DNA of 5,628 bases, taken from NCBI GenBank assembly GCA_019309605.1, contig JAFDFW010000249.1, positions 1 to 5,628 on the forward strand, in the 5' to 3' direction. The notes under the pieces were generated by a model. That model saw only the letters and a list, made by a program, of their open reading frames with translations. It had not been told where the DNA came from and did no database searches. The stretch comes from Deltaproteobacteria bacterium (GTDB taxonomy: Bacteria > Myxococcota_A > Polyangia > Polyangiales > Houyiibacteriaceae). Position numbers and translations under genes: made by a program. Below are positions 1 through 5,227 of this stretch, piece by piece (the stretch's first letter is position 1; each line of letters opens with the position of its first letter).

Positions 1-1
1 G

Positions 2-232
2 AAATGGAACTCGCTCTTCATGCTGTCATACGTGGACGTCTTGAACGTGGCCGGCCAGGCCCCCGACACCTTCAGCAATTCGGTGACGGCCACCGTGACG
101 CTCGACTACGAGCCCGTGAACCATCTCTTCATCGCCGTAGAGTACTTCTATGGTCGGAGGGTCAACTTCGACGCTCAGTTCGGTCAGGACCACAGGCTGA
201 ACCTGGTCTTCCGGTACATGATGAACCGATAA
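2..232 (+). CDS. C-terminal end of a DcaP-like outer-membrane porin (partial, 5' end outside window)
   Basis: The frame is open from the window edge to a TAA stop, giving about 76 residues with no start of its own; the ATG at 20 is internal. The peptide has alternating hydrophobic and polar beta-strand stretches, e.g. SVTATVTLDYEPVNHLFIAV, then EYFYGRR, an acidic/polar turn (NFDAQFGQDHR) and a last strand LNLVFRYMMNR. A strand ending in EY-x-YG-R-R, a polar loop and a final strand is how DcaP-family trimeric porins usually end; these take up small anionic organic substrates across the outer membrane. The family call rests on pattern memory, not a search. Oddly, the last residue is Arg, whereas outer-membrane barrels normally end in an aromatic residue recognised by the Bam machinery. 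The gene converges on the AsmA-like gene with a 68-bp gap in which I see no clear terminator. Confidence 0.6.
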   Translation, partial: KWNSLFMLSYVDVLNVAGQAPDTFSNSVTATVTLDYEPVNHLFIAVEYFYGRRVNFDAQFGQDHRLNLVFRYMMNR

Positions 233-300
233 GATCGTCGATGTGAAAGCCCCCGCTCCGGCGATCCAGTAGTAGCTCGTTTCATCCATGGCTTGCGTCC

Positions 301-1002
301 CTACTTACAGCCAGGGCCGCCGTCGATGTGCACCGCTTCGTGCTGGTAGCTCATCTTATCCTTCTTGACGTGGGCGGCGATGTTGATGCCCAGGCGCCCG
401 AGCGCGCCTCCGATGCCGGCCGAGTCCCCTTCAAGGTGCACCGGCTCCTTGCGGGCCTCCACGATCGCATCGACGCGCAGCTCGCTCTTTCGGATGCAGG
501 TGCGTGCAGCCAGGTGGACCATAGGCTTCCCGACCAAGTTGACGAGCCCGTTCGCCCAGGCGATCCGCACCGGCTTCGGTAACGGTTTGGGCTTCAGCAT
601 GTGCCCTTGGACTTCATGGATCAGTATCACCGGGCCCGCGTCCTTGGGCCGGCGCCGGACGGTGATCTTGGCGCTGTCGACGTGGAAGACGACTGGCTTT
701 TTCGTGAAGCCGATGGTCAGCGTCGCATCTTTGACTTCGATCGGCCCGATCTCCATCAACCACTCACCCTTCTTGGGTTTCTTTGTAGGGGGCACCATCA
801 GACCCTGCCAGACGGTTGGAGGCTGCTGCTTCAACGCATTGACTAGCGACAGCTTGCCGGTGTCGTCGCGGTAGAGCGTGAGCTCGACGCCTTCTATTTT
901 GGCGTTGGTCACGTGGAAGGTGCCGCGCTGCAAGGCACTGATCTGAGTGGTGCCCGATGCCTTCTTGAGGCGCACGACCTCGCGACCCTCCTTGTCATTC
1001 AT
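301..1002 (-). CDS. AsmA-like (AsmA/DUF748-type) envelope protein fragment, probably 5'-truncated
   Basis: From the first ATG (1000-1002) this encodes 233 residues ending HIDGGPGCK. Residues 1-60 show the AsmA-type repeat logic: a 'D-x-EGREVVRL' strand, a loop, 'ALQRGTFHVTNAKIEGVEL', then 'YRDDTGKLSLVNAL'. This matches the family pattern in which a lipid-channel beta strand is followed by an R-x-x-x-G-x-L-N-L-like element. AsmA-like proteins are membrane-anchored by an N-terminal helix and act in the periplasm in envelope lipid homeostasis. That helix is absent here. The ATG has no Shine-Dalgarno sequence, and the same frame continues upstream with plausible family sequence (…GRGQHSLHNFT just before the ATG) to about 1111, where it enters a mobile-element-like repeat. 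The frame stays open to about 1242 with no ATG, GTG or TTG. I therefore read it as a gene that lost its true 5' end. It may be non-functional; expression is unknown. Confidence 0.55.
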   Translation of the reverse strand: MNDKEGREVVRLKKASGTTQISALQRGTFHVTNAKIEGVELTLYRDDTGKLSLVNALKQQPPTVWQGLMVPPTKKPKKGEWLMEIGPIEVKDATLTIGFTKKPVVFHVDSAKITVRRRPKDAGPVILIHEVQGHMLKPKPLPKPVRIAWANGLVNLVGKPMVHLAARTCIRKSELRVDAIVEARKEPVHLEGDSAGIGGALGRLGINIAAHVKKDKMSYQHEAVHIDGGPGCK

Positions 1003-1111
1003 GGTGAAGTTGTGGAGCGAATGTTGGCCCCGCCCCGAGACAGCGAGCGAATTCTGCTTCTGACGCGGTTTCTTCGTACCACCGTCCGGAACCGGGCCAT
1101 CGGCAGCAGGC

Positions 1112-1172
1112 GCTCTCTTAGCCCTTGGGGACCACTTTGAGAGCGCAATTGCGCGGTACCCGATGTTATGTC
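1112..1172 (-). repeat. 61-bp repeat copy A: candidate terIS-type end of an IS91-like element
   Basis: This copy shares blocks GCTCTCTTAGCCC (1112-1124), AATTGCGCGG (1147-1156) and GTTATGTC (1165-1172) with 2641-2702, in the same order and orientation. Similarity stops sharply after GTTATGTC in both copies, so that is an element boundary. The copy also holds an 8-bp perfect inverted repeat, GCGCTCTC (1110-1117) with GAGAGCGC (1139-1146), and a perfect 12-bp palindrome GCGCAATTGCGC (1143-1154). I give the strand as minus because in copy B the inside of the element, with the transposase remnant, lies to the left. Here the inside is replaced by the AsmA-like gene, so this is a solitary, truncated end. 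Confidence 0.6.
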
Positions 1173-1325
1173 CCGTGGCGTGGCGCGCCGACAGGGCCTT
1201 TGTTTTCGCTACGCTCTTCTGCGGTCTTGTTGAAAGTGTTTTTCAACCTCAATCCATTGATGTTTGAGGCGAAATATGGGACCTGCCCCGTATCTGTGAC
1301 GGGTGGAGACGAAGGTGGGGAAATC
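1173..1325 (+). other. Leader region of the lipoprotein gene with three small hairpins
   Basis: This non-coding stretch lies between repeat copy A and the lipoprotein start. It holds three short inverted repeats: GTTGAAA (1229-1235) with TTTCAAC (1241-1247); CCTCAA (1247-1252) with TTGAGG (1264-1269), which shares base 1247 with the first; and CCCGT (1287-1291) with ACGGG (1299-1303). The sequence TTGAAA at 1230 could be a -35 box, but the only -10 at normal spacing is poor (TCCATT). The likely ribosome site is GGTGGGG (1314-1320), five bases before the ATG. I recognise no known riboswitch. Confidence 0.3.
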
Positions 1326-2282
1326 ATGATTAAGAACAAAAGCTTTGGGATTCGAATTGTGTTGGCCACAATGATGGCGCTCACGGTTGCCGTAACCGGT
1401 TGTGACGATGACGACGGCGGCGGTGGCAGTGTAGAGGCCGGGCCGAAAGGCCTCTGCGAGGAGGCGATCGCCCTTTGTAACTCGCAAGGCGCAGGCACAC
1501 CAGCGCAGTGCGATGAATTCGGCAACGTCTGCTGCGAGCTAGACTGCGGCGGGGCAGGTGGCGCAGGTGGCAACGGCGGCGCAGGCGGCGATGGCGGTGC
1601 AGGTGGCGATGGCGGCGCAGGTGGCGATGGTGGCCTAGGTGCTGCGAAGGTGTGCGAGTTTTGCAACACCGACAATCAGACCGCGATAGACGACTGCGTG
1701 AGTACGTACAACCAGTGCCAGGGCAGTGTAGTACAGTGCGTCGTAGACGCCCTCACTGCGTGCCGTACCGGGGTGGTCCAGGTCTTCGTGACGAGCGAGG
1801 GTTTCGACGGGGACTTCGGTGACCAGGCCGGCGGTGACACGGCTTGTACTGATGCCGCGACTGCCGCGACGGGTCTTGGCGGAAACTGGACCGCGTGGCT
1901 CGGAAAGGGATCGTGTGGGGCGTGCCTCGATGCGCGGGACCGCATCCGGGATGGGGAGTACCAGCTCCTCGACGGGACCGTCGTCGCCAACGACAAGGCC
2001 GACCTCACGGACGGCACGCTGGACAACCCGATCAATATTGACGAGAACGAGGGTGACCCGGAGGCCGCGACTCAGGTGTGGACCGGGACGGACCCAGACG
2101 GCACGGGGGATACGGGACCGGGCACGTGTCAGGTCTGGTCGACGGCTGCCGATACCATTCGAGGGTCCAACGGAGATTCGAGCGAGACGAACGGTGCCTG
2201 GACCGACGCCGTCCAAGGTGGAGGCATAACCTGCGACACACTGGCCCGGCTCTACTGCTTTGCCGACGCTACCAGCAACTAG
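1326..2282 (+). CDS. Secreted lipoprotein: Cys-rich segment, Gly-rich linker and DUF1554-type domain
   Basis: The product has 318 residues from the ATG at 1326. The open frame reaches back to 1125, but this start puts a signal peptide at the N-terminus: MIKNK, a hydrophobic core to about residue 22, and lipobox VTGC with the lipidated Cys at 26. The next residues are DDDD and GGGG. Asp at +2 is an inner-membrane retention signal in E. coli; whether that holds here is unknown. Residues 44-74 contain seven cysteines, residues 75-104 are a GGAGGDGG linker, and a second Cys-rich stretch follows (CEFCNT…CQGSVVQC). From about residue 153 to the end the sequence (VFVTS…DGDFG, WTAWL, DLTDGTLDNPINI, VWTGT, CDTLARLYCF) fits Pfam DUF1554 (PF07588), an uncharacterised domain common in Leptospira and myxobacterial lipoproteins. 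The gene stands alone, with its own terminator 85 bp downstream. Its function is unknown; an envelope-exposed role is inferred. Confidence 0.85.
   Translation: MIKNKSFGIRIVLATMMALTVAVTGCDDDDGGGGSVEAGPKGLCEEAIALCNSQGAGTPAQCDEFGNVCCELDCGGAGGAGGNGGAGGDGGAGGDGGAGGDGGLGAAKVCEFCNTDNQTAIDDCVSTYNQCQGSVVQCVVDALTACRTGVVQVFVTSEGFDGDFGDQAGGDTACTDAATAATGLGGNWTAWLGKGSCGACLDARDRIRDGEYQLLDGTVVANDKADLTDGTLDNPINIDENEGDPEAATQVWTGTDPDGTGDTGPGTCQVWSTAADTIRGSNGDSSETNGAWTDAVQGGGITCDTLARLYCFADATSN
1548..1637 (+). repeat. In-frame Gly-rich tandem repeat (18-bp unit) inside the lipoprotein gene
   Basis: Three near-identical 18-bp units at 1575-1592, 1593-1610 and 1611-1628 each encode GGAGGD and differ only at silent third positions (GGC/GGT). 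They are flanked by degenerate units encoding GGAGGAGGN before and GGLG after. The period is a multiple of three, so gain or loss of units by slippage would change linker length without breaking the frame. The product is a flexible, Asp-spotted glycine spacer between the lipid anchor region and the C-terminal domain. Confidence 0.85.
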
Positions 2283-2358
2283 GAAGAACAACGCCCCTGT
2301 CGGCAATGGGATAGCTCTAACCGAGCTCGACTAACCGCCAGCGTAGAACAGCTTCAAA

Positions 2359-2397
2359 CAAAACGCGGCGCCGTCGATTCGACGGCGCCGTTTTCCT
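2359..2397 (+). terminator. Strong intrinsic terminator, probably bidirectional
   Basis: A perfect inverted repeat occupies 2367-2389 (arm GGCGCCGTCG, loop ATT, arm CGACGGCGCC), extended by the pair 2366/2390. It is followed on the plus strand by GTTTTCCTTT and preceded by CAAACAAAAC, which gives a T-rich tail on the minus strand. It lies 85 bp after the lipoprotein stop and should end that transcript. It could also stop transcripts from the transposase-remnant side. Confidence 0.85.
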
Positions 2398-2443
2398 TTC
2401 AAGCCGTTCGATCGACTGAGTGAATTCACCACGAGCGTTCGCG

Positions 2444-2660
2444 GTTGAGCGCACCACCAAAGCGCTGGACGACGGTCACCGTTCCCGCCCGCCAGTAACC
2501 CACAGCGAACGAATCGCTGAAACTCACGCTTGACGAACAACGGCGTGCCCCGTTCGTCGTGATGTCGGTCGAGCTCCCAGAGGATGGTCTGCAGGACCAC
2601 GCGGTACAGCACTCCATGCTCCGGGGTGCGGCGCGCATAGGCTCTCTTAGCCCATCGGGC
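2444..2660 (-). pseudogene. IS91-family transposase remnant (internal deletion, frameshifted, 3'-truncated)
   Basis: Two pieces of an IS91-type rolling-circle transposase are recognisable in different minus-strand frames. Piece 1 (about 2660 down to 2490) reads …YARRTPEHGVLYRVV, then ELDRHHDERGTPLFVKREF, then QRFVRCGLLA. This is the family's N-terminal region, ending in the F-x-R-CG-x-L-A motif that precedes the zinc-binding cysteines. Piece 2 (about 2488 down to 2444) reads GTVTVVQRFGGALN, the start of the family's conserved 'QRFG-x-ALN-x-NxHFH' HUH-nuclease motif. The metal-binding histidines, the zinc finger and the catalytic tyrosines are all missing, and after GGALN the frame hits a stop within a few codons. 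It cannot be an active enzyme. In piece 1 the frame is preceded by a TGA at 2661-2663 and has no good ATG. The family call is from motif memory. Confidence 0.75.
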
Positions 2661-2702
2661 TCATTGTAAGCGCCGAATTGCGCGGCACTAGTTCGTTATG
2701 TC
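2641..2702 (-). repeat. 62-bp repeat copy B: candidate terIS-type end upstream of the IS91 remnant
   Basis: This is the second copy of the sequence at 1112-1172, sharing GCTCTCTTAGCCC (2641-2653), AATTGCGCGG (2676-2685) and GTTATGTC (2695-2702). It contains AGCCC (2649-2653)/GGGCT (2657-2661) with a 3-base loop, and GCCG (2672-2675)/CGGC (2683-2686). It abuts the 5' end of the transposase remnant, the position of the terIS end in IS91/ISCR-type elements, which have small hairpins rather than matching terminal inverted repeats. The outer boundary is after base 2702, where similarity to copy A ends. Confidence 0.6.
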
Positions 2703-2712
2703 GGCTTCGTAG

Positions 2713-2759
2713 GAGACAAAAACGGGCCCTTGAGGTTCCTATCTCCCCGAGACAAAAAC
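2713..2759 (+). repeat. Pair of 11-bp direct repeats upstream of the antitoxin promoter
   Basis: GAGACAAAAAC occurs at 2713-2723 and again at 2749-2759, 36 bp apart start to start, just upstream of the predicted -35 box. AbiEi-family proteins bind repeated sites upstream of their own operon, so these could be extra regulator sites. The spacing is not an exact multiple of a helical turn, and their role is inferred only from position. Confidence 0.4.
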
Positions 2760-2761
2760 CC

Positions 2762-2789
2762 TTCACTTATTAATAAATGCTGGTATTAT
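2762..2789 (+). promoter_or_regulatory. Predicted abiE promoter with palindromic operator between -35 and -10
   Basis: A -35-like TTCACT (2762-2767) and -10 TATTAT (2784-2789) are separated by 16 bases. The perfect 10-bp palindrome TTATTAATAA (2767-2776) fills most of the spacer and touches the -35 box, so a bound repressor would block polymerase. The A/T-rich patch stands out from the GC-rich surroundings. The expected transcription start is about 2796, only a few bases before the ATG at 2799. Negative autoregulation by the AbiEi antitoxin is known for the family; that this palindrome is its site is inference. Confidence 0.5.
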
Positions 2790-2798
2790 GTCTCTGCG

Positions 2799-3401
2799 AT
2801 GGCAGAGCGGTTCAAAGAGGCGGTGAACGCTTTCCGCAACAATGGCGGGATCCTACGCATGTCCGAGGCCGTCCAGGCTGGCATCAGCCGTCGGACCCTC
2901 TACGCCATGCGCGATGAGGGGGTGCTGGAGCAGCTCAGCCGCGGAGTGTATCGGCTCGCATCCCTGCCGGGACTGGAGGCGCCGGATCTCGTGGCGGTGG
3001 CCACGCGCATTCCGAACGGTGTCGTGTGCCTGATTTCCGCGCTCGCATTTCATGACCTGACGACGCAGATCCCTCATGCCGTTGACGTTGCGATTGCTCG
3101 GGGTGCAGAAAAGCCGCGCATCGACTATCCGCCCGTCAACGTCTACTGGTTTTCGGGCGAGGCTTTCACGAGTGGAATCGATACGCCCAAGATCGACGGC
3201 GAGTTCGTTCGAGTGTATGGCCCAGAGAAGTCCATCGCCGACGCATTCAAGTATCGAAACAAGATCGGGATGGAGGTGGCTCTAGAAGCGCTTCGGAATT
3301 GGCGAGCACGGCGAGAATCGAACATCGAACGCCTGCTCGACTACGGCCGGATCTGCAGAGTCGAACGCATCATGCGCCCGTACCTGGAGGCGATGACATG
3401 A
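2799..3401 (+). CDS. abiEi: AbiEi-family antitoxin / transcriptional repressor (type IV toxin-antitoxin)
   Basis: The product has 200 residues from the ATG at 2799. An in-frame ATG at 2730 exists, but it would place the promoter and operator inside the gene, and family proteins begin near 'ERFKEAVNAF'. Residues about 8-55 form a winged helix-turn-helix (NNGGILRMSEAVQAGISRRT, then LYAMRDEGVLEQLSRGVYRL), the DNA-binding AbiEi_4-type domain. The rest (DLVAVATRIPNGVVCLISAL, the VRVYGPEKSIADAF motif, then KYRNKIG) matches the C-terminal antitoxin domain. In AbiE systems, a phage-abortive type IV TA, AbiEi represses the operon and neutralises the toxin AbiEii without forming a stable complex. The length is normal for the family and the frame is intact. 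The start has no Shine-Dalgarno sequence and a very short predicted leader, suggesting leaderless translation. Its stop overlaps the toxin start (ATGA), the standard abiEi-abiEii arrangement. Confidence 0.88.
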   Translation: MAERFKEAVNAFRNNGGILRMSEAVQAGISRRTLYAMRDEGVLEQLSRGVYRLASLPGLEAPDLVAVATRIPNGVVCLISALAFHDLTTQIPHAVDVAIARGAEKPRIDYPPVNVYWFSGEAFTSGIDTPKIDGEFVRVYGPEKSIADAFKYRNKIGMEVALEALRNWRARRESNIERLLDYGRICRVERIMRPYLEAMT

Positions 3402-3654
3402 GCAGCAACCTCGCCGCGTCCGTGCGTGCGCGTTTGTCGAACCAAGCCAAGGAGAAAAAGCGGCCGTTTCAGGAGTTGCTGCAGTACTACGGCATCGAGC
3501 GGTTCCTCTATCGCTTCTCACAATCGCAACACAGCAGCCACTTCGGCAATTCCTTGTGCCGGTCGCAAGGGCGCTCGCGGAAGGACGGGACTTCGCCGAC
3601 CACTCGAGCGCACGGGGCCCGTGGGCTCGTTCATCTCAGAGGCCCCTATCGTAA
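3398..3654 (+). pseudogene. abiEii: AbiEii-family nucleotidyltransferase toxin, inactivated by internal deletion and frameshift
   Basis: The ATG at 3398 overlaps the antitoxin stop by 4 bp and follows a strong site GGAGG (3386-3390). The first ~45 residues (NLAASVRARLSNQAKEKKRP, then FQELLQYYGIERFLYRFSQS) are a textbook AbiEii N-terminus. The sequence then jumps to another frame, where about 3538-3654 reads PLRQFLVPVARALAEGRDF and …ARGPWARSSQRPLS before a TAA. That resembles the 'FL-x-P-x-x-x-AL-x-EG-x-x-F…GPW' C-terminus of the same family. The nucleotidyltransferase core (normally a 'KGG' entry, G-S-x10-R and D-x-D motifs) is absent. Family toxins are usually near 270-300 residues, so most of the gene is gone; the junction is near 3530-3540. 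Read without a shift, the start frame runs to a stop at 3805 and would give a 135-residue chimera with unrelated sequence. No toxin activity is expected. Confidence 0.8.
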
Positions 3655-4883
3655 TCCTCGTGGCTTCGTTCCTGCTCTCGTCGCTGCACAAGTCGAATGG
3701 CACGGGCGTCGCGGCTCGCGGCGCGGCCGGCAACGAAATGACGCCACGTCCCAGGGTGCGTGGACTTCTGAATCGCCTTCCGTTGATTTGCGAGCTTCCG
3801 CTTGAGAGCCCGGGAGTCGATGGCTTGGCGTAGCACCAGTTGTTGTGAAAGGCGTTTTCGGTCGCGGCCCGACACGGGTAGGGCGGCGAGGAGGCCTCGT
3901 TGGTGGCGATACTTCTCCTTGAGGCGTTGACGCTCGCGGGAGGCGCCGTCCCGGTAGCCGTTCCAAGCGTGTTGGCGTTGCGTACGGGCTTGGTCGAGTG
4001 ACTGCACGTAGTCCCTCCACAAGCTCGGCGGCGTAGCGGGCGGCATGGGCGAATACCGGTGAGCTGTGCGCTGACTAACTTCCAACTGACGCACCGACGC
4101 GGGTCGGAAGTCCCCGAGTCGTTGGCAGAGCCGCGGCTTGCTGAGCTGGCGATCCACGGAAGAGGCCTTCACTCGGATGCCCCGCTCGACGTCCTCGAAG
4201 ACGAGGCCGTTGCCATGCGGCCGAAGCACGACGCCAAGACGTGCGCACACCTGATGCAGCTCGTCCCAGCTCCGTAGCTCCCTGACCTGTAGTGCGGGAC
4301 CGAGGTTCTTCCTGGCCCAGCGGGCAAAGCTATCGATCCCGTGGTGGGCTTCGCAGTCCGCGGCTCTCCACGGCACTTTCTCTCGATCGCGCACTCTCTG
4401 CCGAAGAGGCGTGAGGCCGAGCTCGAGTTCGAGCGCACGCCCCGCGGTGAAGAGCTTCTGGTGATCCCAGGCTGGCGAGTGAATCCGAAAGGTCTCCGGA
4501 TGGATCTTGTGGATGGCCACGTGCACATGCTCGTGGTCCTTGTCGTTGTGACGGGCGGCGATGTACTGGTGACCTGCGAACCCCAAAGTCTCGACAAGGT
4601 TTTCCACAACATGCTTGAGCTCCTTCGGGTCGAGGCTTCGGTCTTCGGGATGAAGGGAGATCACCAGGTGATAGGTGCGGTCGCTACCCGCGCGGGTGTT
4701 CTGCGCGTGAATGGCCCGGACAAGTTGGCAGGCGAGCTCAAGGTCGTCGGGCCTGGTCACGCCGGGAAGGTTGGCGGCCAGGAACCACGTGGTTCGCGGA
4801 TTGGCGCTCCGACCCCGAATGTAGCGCGCGAGCTGACGAAAGCCGGTGTTGGACCCCGAGGCGCGCTGGTGCCGGACAATCAC
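3636..4883 (-). CDS. traI: MOBP-type relaxase (RP4 TraI-like), DNA nicking enzyme for mobilization
   Basis: The product has 415 residues from a GTG start (AGGG five bases upstream); the start overlaps the traJ-like stop as GTGA. Relaxases nick oriT, stay bound to the 5' end through a tyrosine and pilot the strand into the recipient. Near the N-terminus GFRQLARYIRG places a candidate catalytic Tyr at 21. YHLVISLHPED is at 71-81. The metal-binding motif at 112-129 (HNDKDHEHVHVAIHKIHP) lines up with RP4 TraI's H-x-D-x-D-x-x-H-x-H-x-A-I-x-K-I-H-P, including all key His residues (112, 119, 121). After about residue 290 the protein is highly charged and helical (RTQRQHAW…RERQRLKEKYRHQR), as in many MobA/TraI tails. 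There is no helicase or primase domain, as is common for mobilizable elements. The end overlaps the broken toxin's 3' end by 19 bp. All catalytic residues look intact. Confidence 0.9.
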   Translation of the reverse strand: MIVRHQRASGSNTGFRQLARYIRGRSANPRTTWFLAANLPGVTRPDDLELACQLVRAIHAQNTRAGSDRTYHLVISLHPEDRSLDPKELKHVVENLVETLGFAGHQYIAARHNDKDHEHVHVAIHKIHPETFRIHSPAWDHQKLFTAGRALELELGLTPLRQRVRDREKVPWRAADCEAHHGIDSFARWARKNLGPALQVRELRSWDELHQVCARLGVVLRPHGNGLVFEDVERGIRVKASSVDRQLSKPRLCQRLGDFRPASVRQLEVSQRTAHRYSPMPPATPPSLWRDYVQSLDQARTQRQHAWNGYRDGASRERQRLKEKYRHQRGLLAALPVSGRDRKRLSQQLVLRQAIDSRALKRKLANQRKAIQKSTHPGTWRHFVAGRAASRDARAIRLVQRREQERSHEDYDRGL

Positions 4884-5227
4884 TGCTGCCCTGCGAGACG
4901 GTTCACCGCCCGACGGACCTGAATGATGGAGTCGCGAAGCTCGAGATTCAACCCGTGGTAGCTGGCCCGATCAGAAACGCCCTCTCGAATGGCGAGCTTG
5001 AGCAGGCCACCGATGCGGTTGAGGTCGGCGTGAACCCGAGAGACTTCGGTGAGGGCTTGCGCGTCGACTGTACTTTCAAGGCGAGCGGTCCGGAGACAGC
5101 GTCGGAGGACCTCGGCGCGTGAGCAGCTCGTCTGTTGAGCGAAGGTGCCGAGCCGAGCGAAGTCGTCCTCATCGATGCGGAACGAGATCATGCGGGACTT
5201 CGGCTTCCGTGCTCCGCCGCGTTTCAC
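4880..5227 (-). CDS. traJ: TraJ-like relaxosome accessory protein (ribbon-helix-helix DNA binding)
   Basis: The product has 115 residues. The GTG start at 5225-5227 has GGAAGGG five bases upstream and overlaps the preceding gene's stop as GTGA. Residues 10-45 (KSRMISFRIDEDDFARLGTF…SCSRAEVLRRCL) fit a ribbon-helix-helix: a basic start, a strand MISFRI, and helices around the S-R-A-E-V-L-R turn. Residues 55-80 (VDAQALTEVSRVHADLNRIG followed by GLLKL) match the N-x-D-L-x-R-x-GGLLKLW-like signature of RP4 TraJ. In IncP systems TraJ binds a repeat at oriT and recruits the relaxase to nic. The gene sits directly upstream of the relaxase with a translationally coupled overlap, as expected. A target repeat should lie upstream of this operon. 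Length is normal for the family. Confidence 0.85.
   Translation of the reverse strand: MKRGGARKPKSRMISFRIDEDDFARLGTFAQQTSCSRAEVLRRCLRTARLESTVDAQALTEVSRVHADLNRIGGLLKLAIREGVSDRASYHGLNLELRDSIIQVRRAVNRLAGQQ

Noticed and set aside
1112..1172. Integron attC-type site (GTTATGTC resembling a core site; repeats separating genes like cassettes)
   Set aside because: No matching inverse core (RYYYAAC-type, complementary to GTTATGTC) was found within about 140 bp upstream of either copy, and copy B directly abuts an IS91-type transposase N-terminus, which explains it better.
1125..1325. Longer N-terminus for the lipoprotein (open frame from ATG at 1125)
   Set aside because: It would bury the signal peptide and lipobox behind 67 residues encoded partly by the repeat; the ATG at 1326 fits a lipoprotein and has a plausible ribosome site.
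2532..2558. Inverted repeat GACGAAC/GTTCGTC as a regulatory hairpin
   Set aside because: It lies inside the transposase-derived coding remnant and has a 13-base loop; no supporting context.
2331..2612. A 93-residue minus-strand gene as a functional protein
   Set aside because: Only its first half matches a transposase; the rest is out-of-frame sequence that runs through the terminator hairpin.
2730..2798. Antitoxin start at ATG 2730
   Set aside because: It would translate across the predicted promoter and palindrome and add 23 residues not typical of the family.
4341..4922. Long plus-strand open frame (193 residues) opposite the relaxase
   Set aside because: It is the shadow of the relaxase on the opposite strand, has no recognisable domain, and the relaxase motifs are unambiguous.
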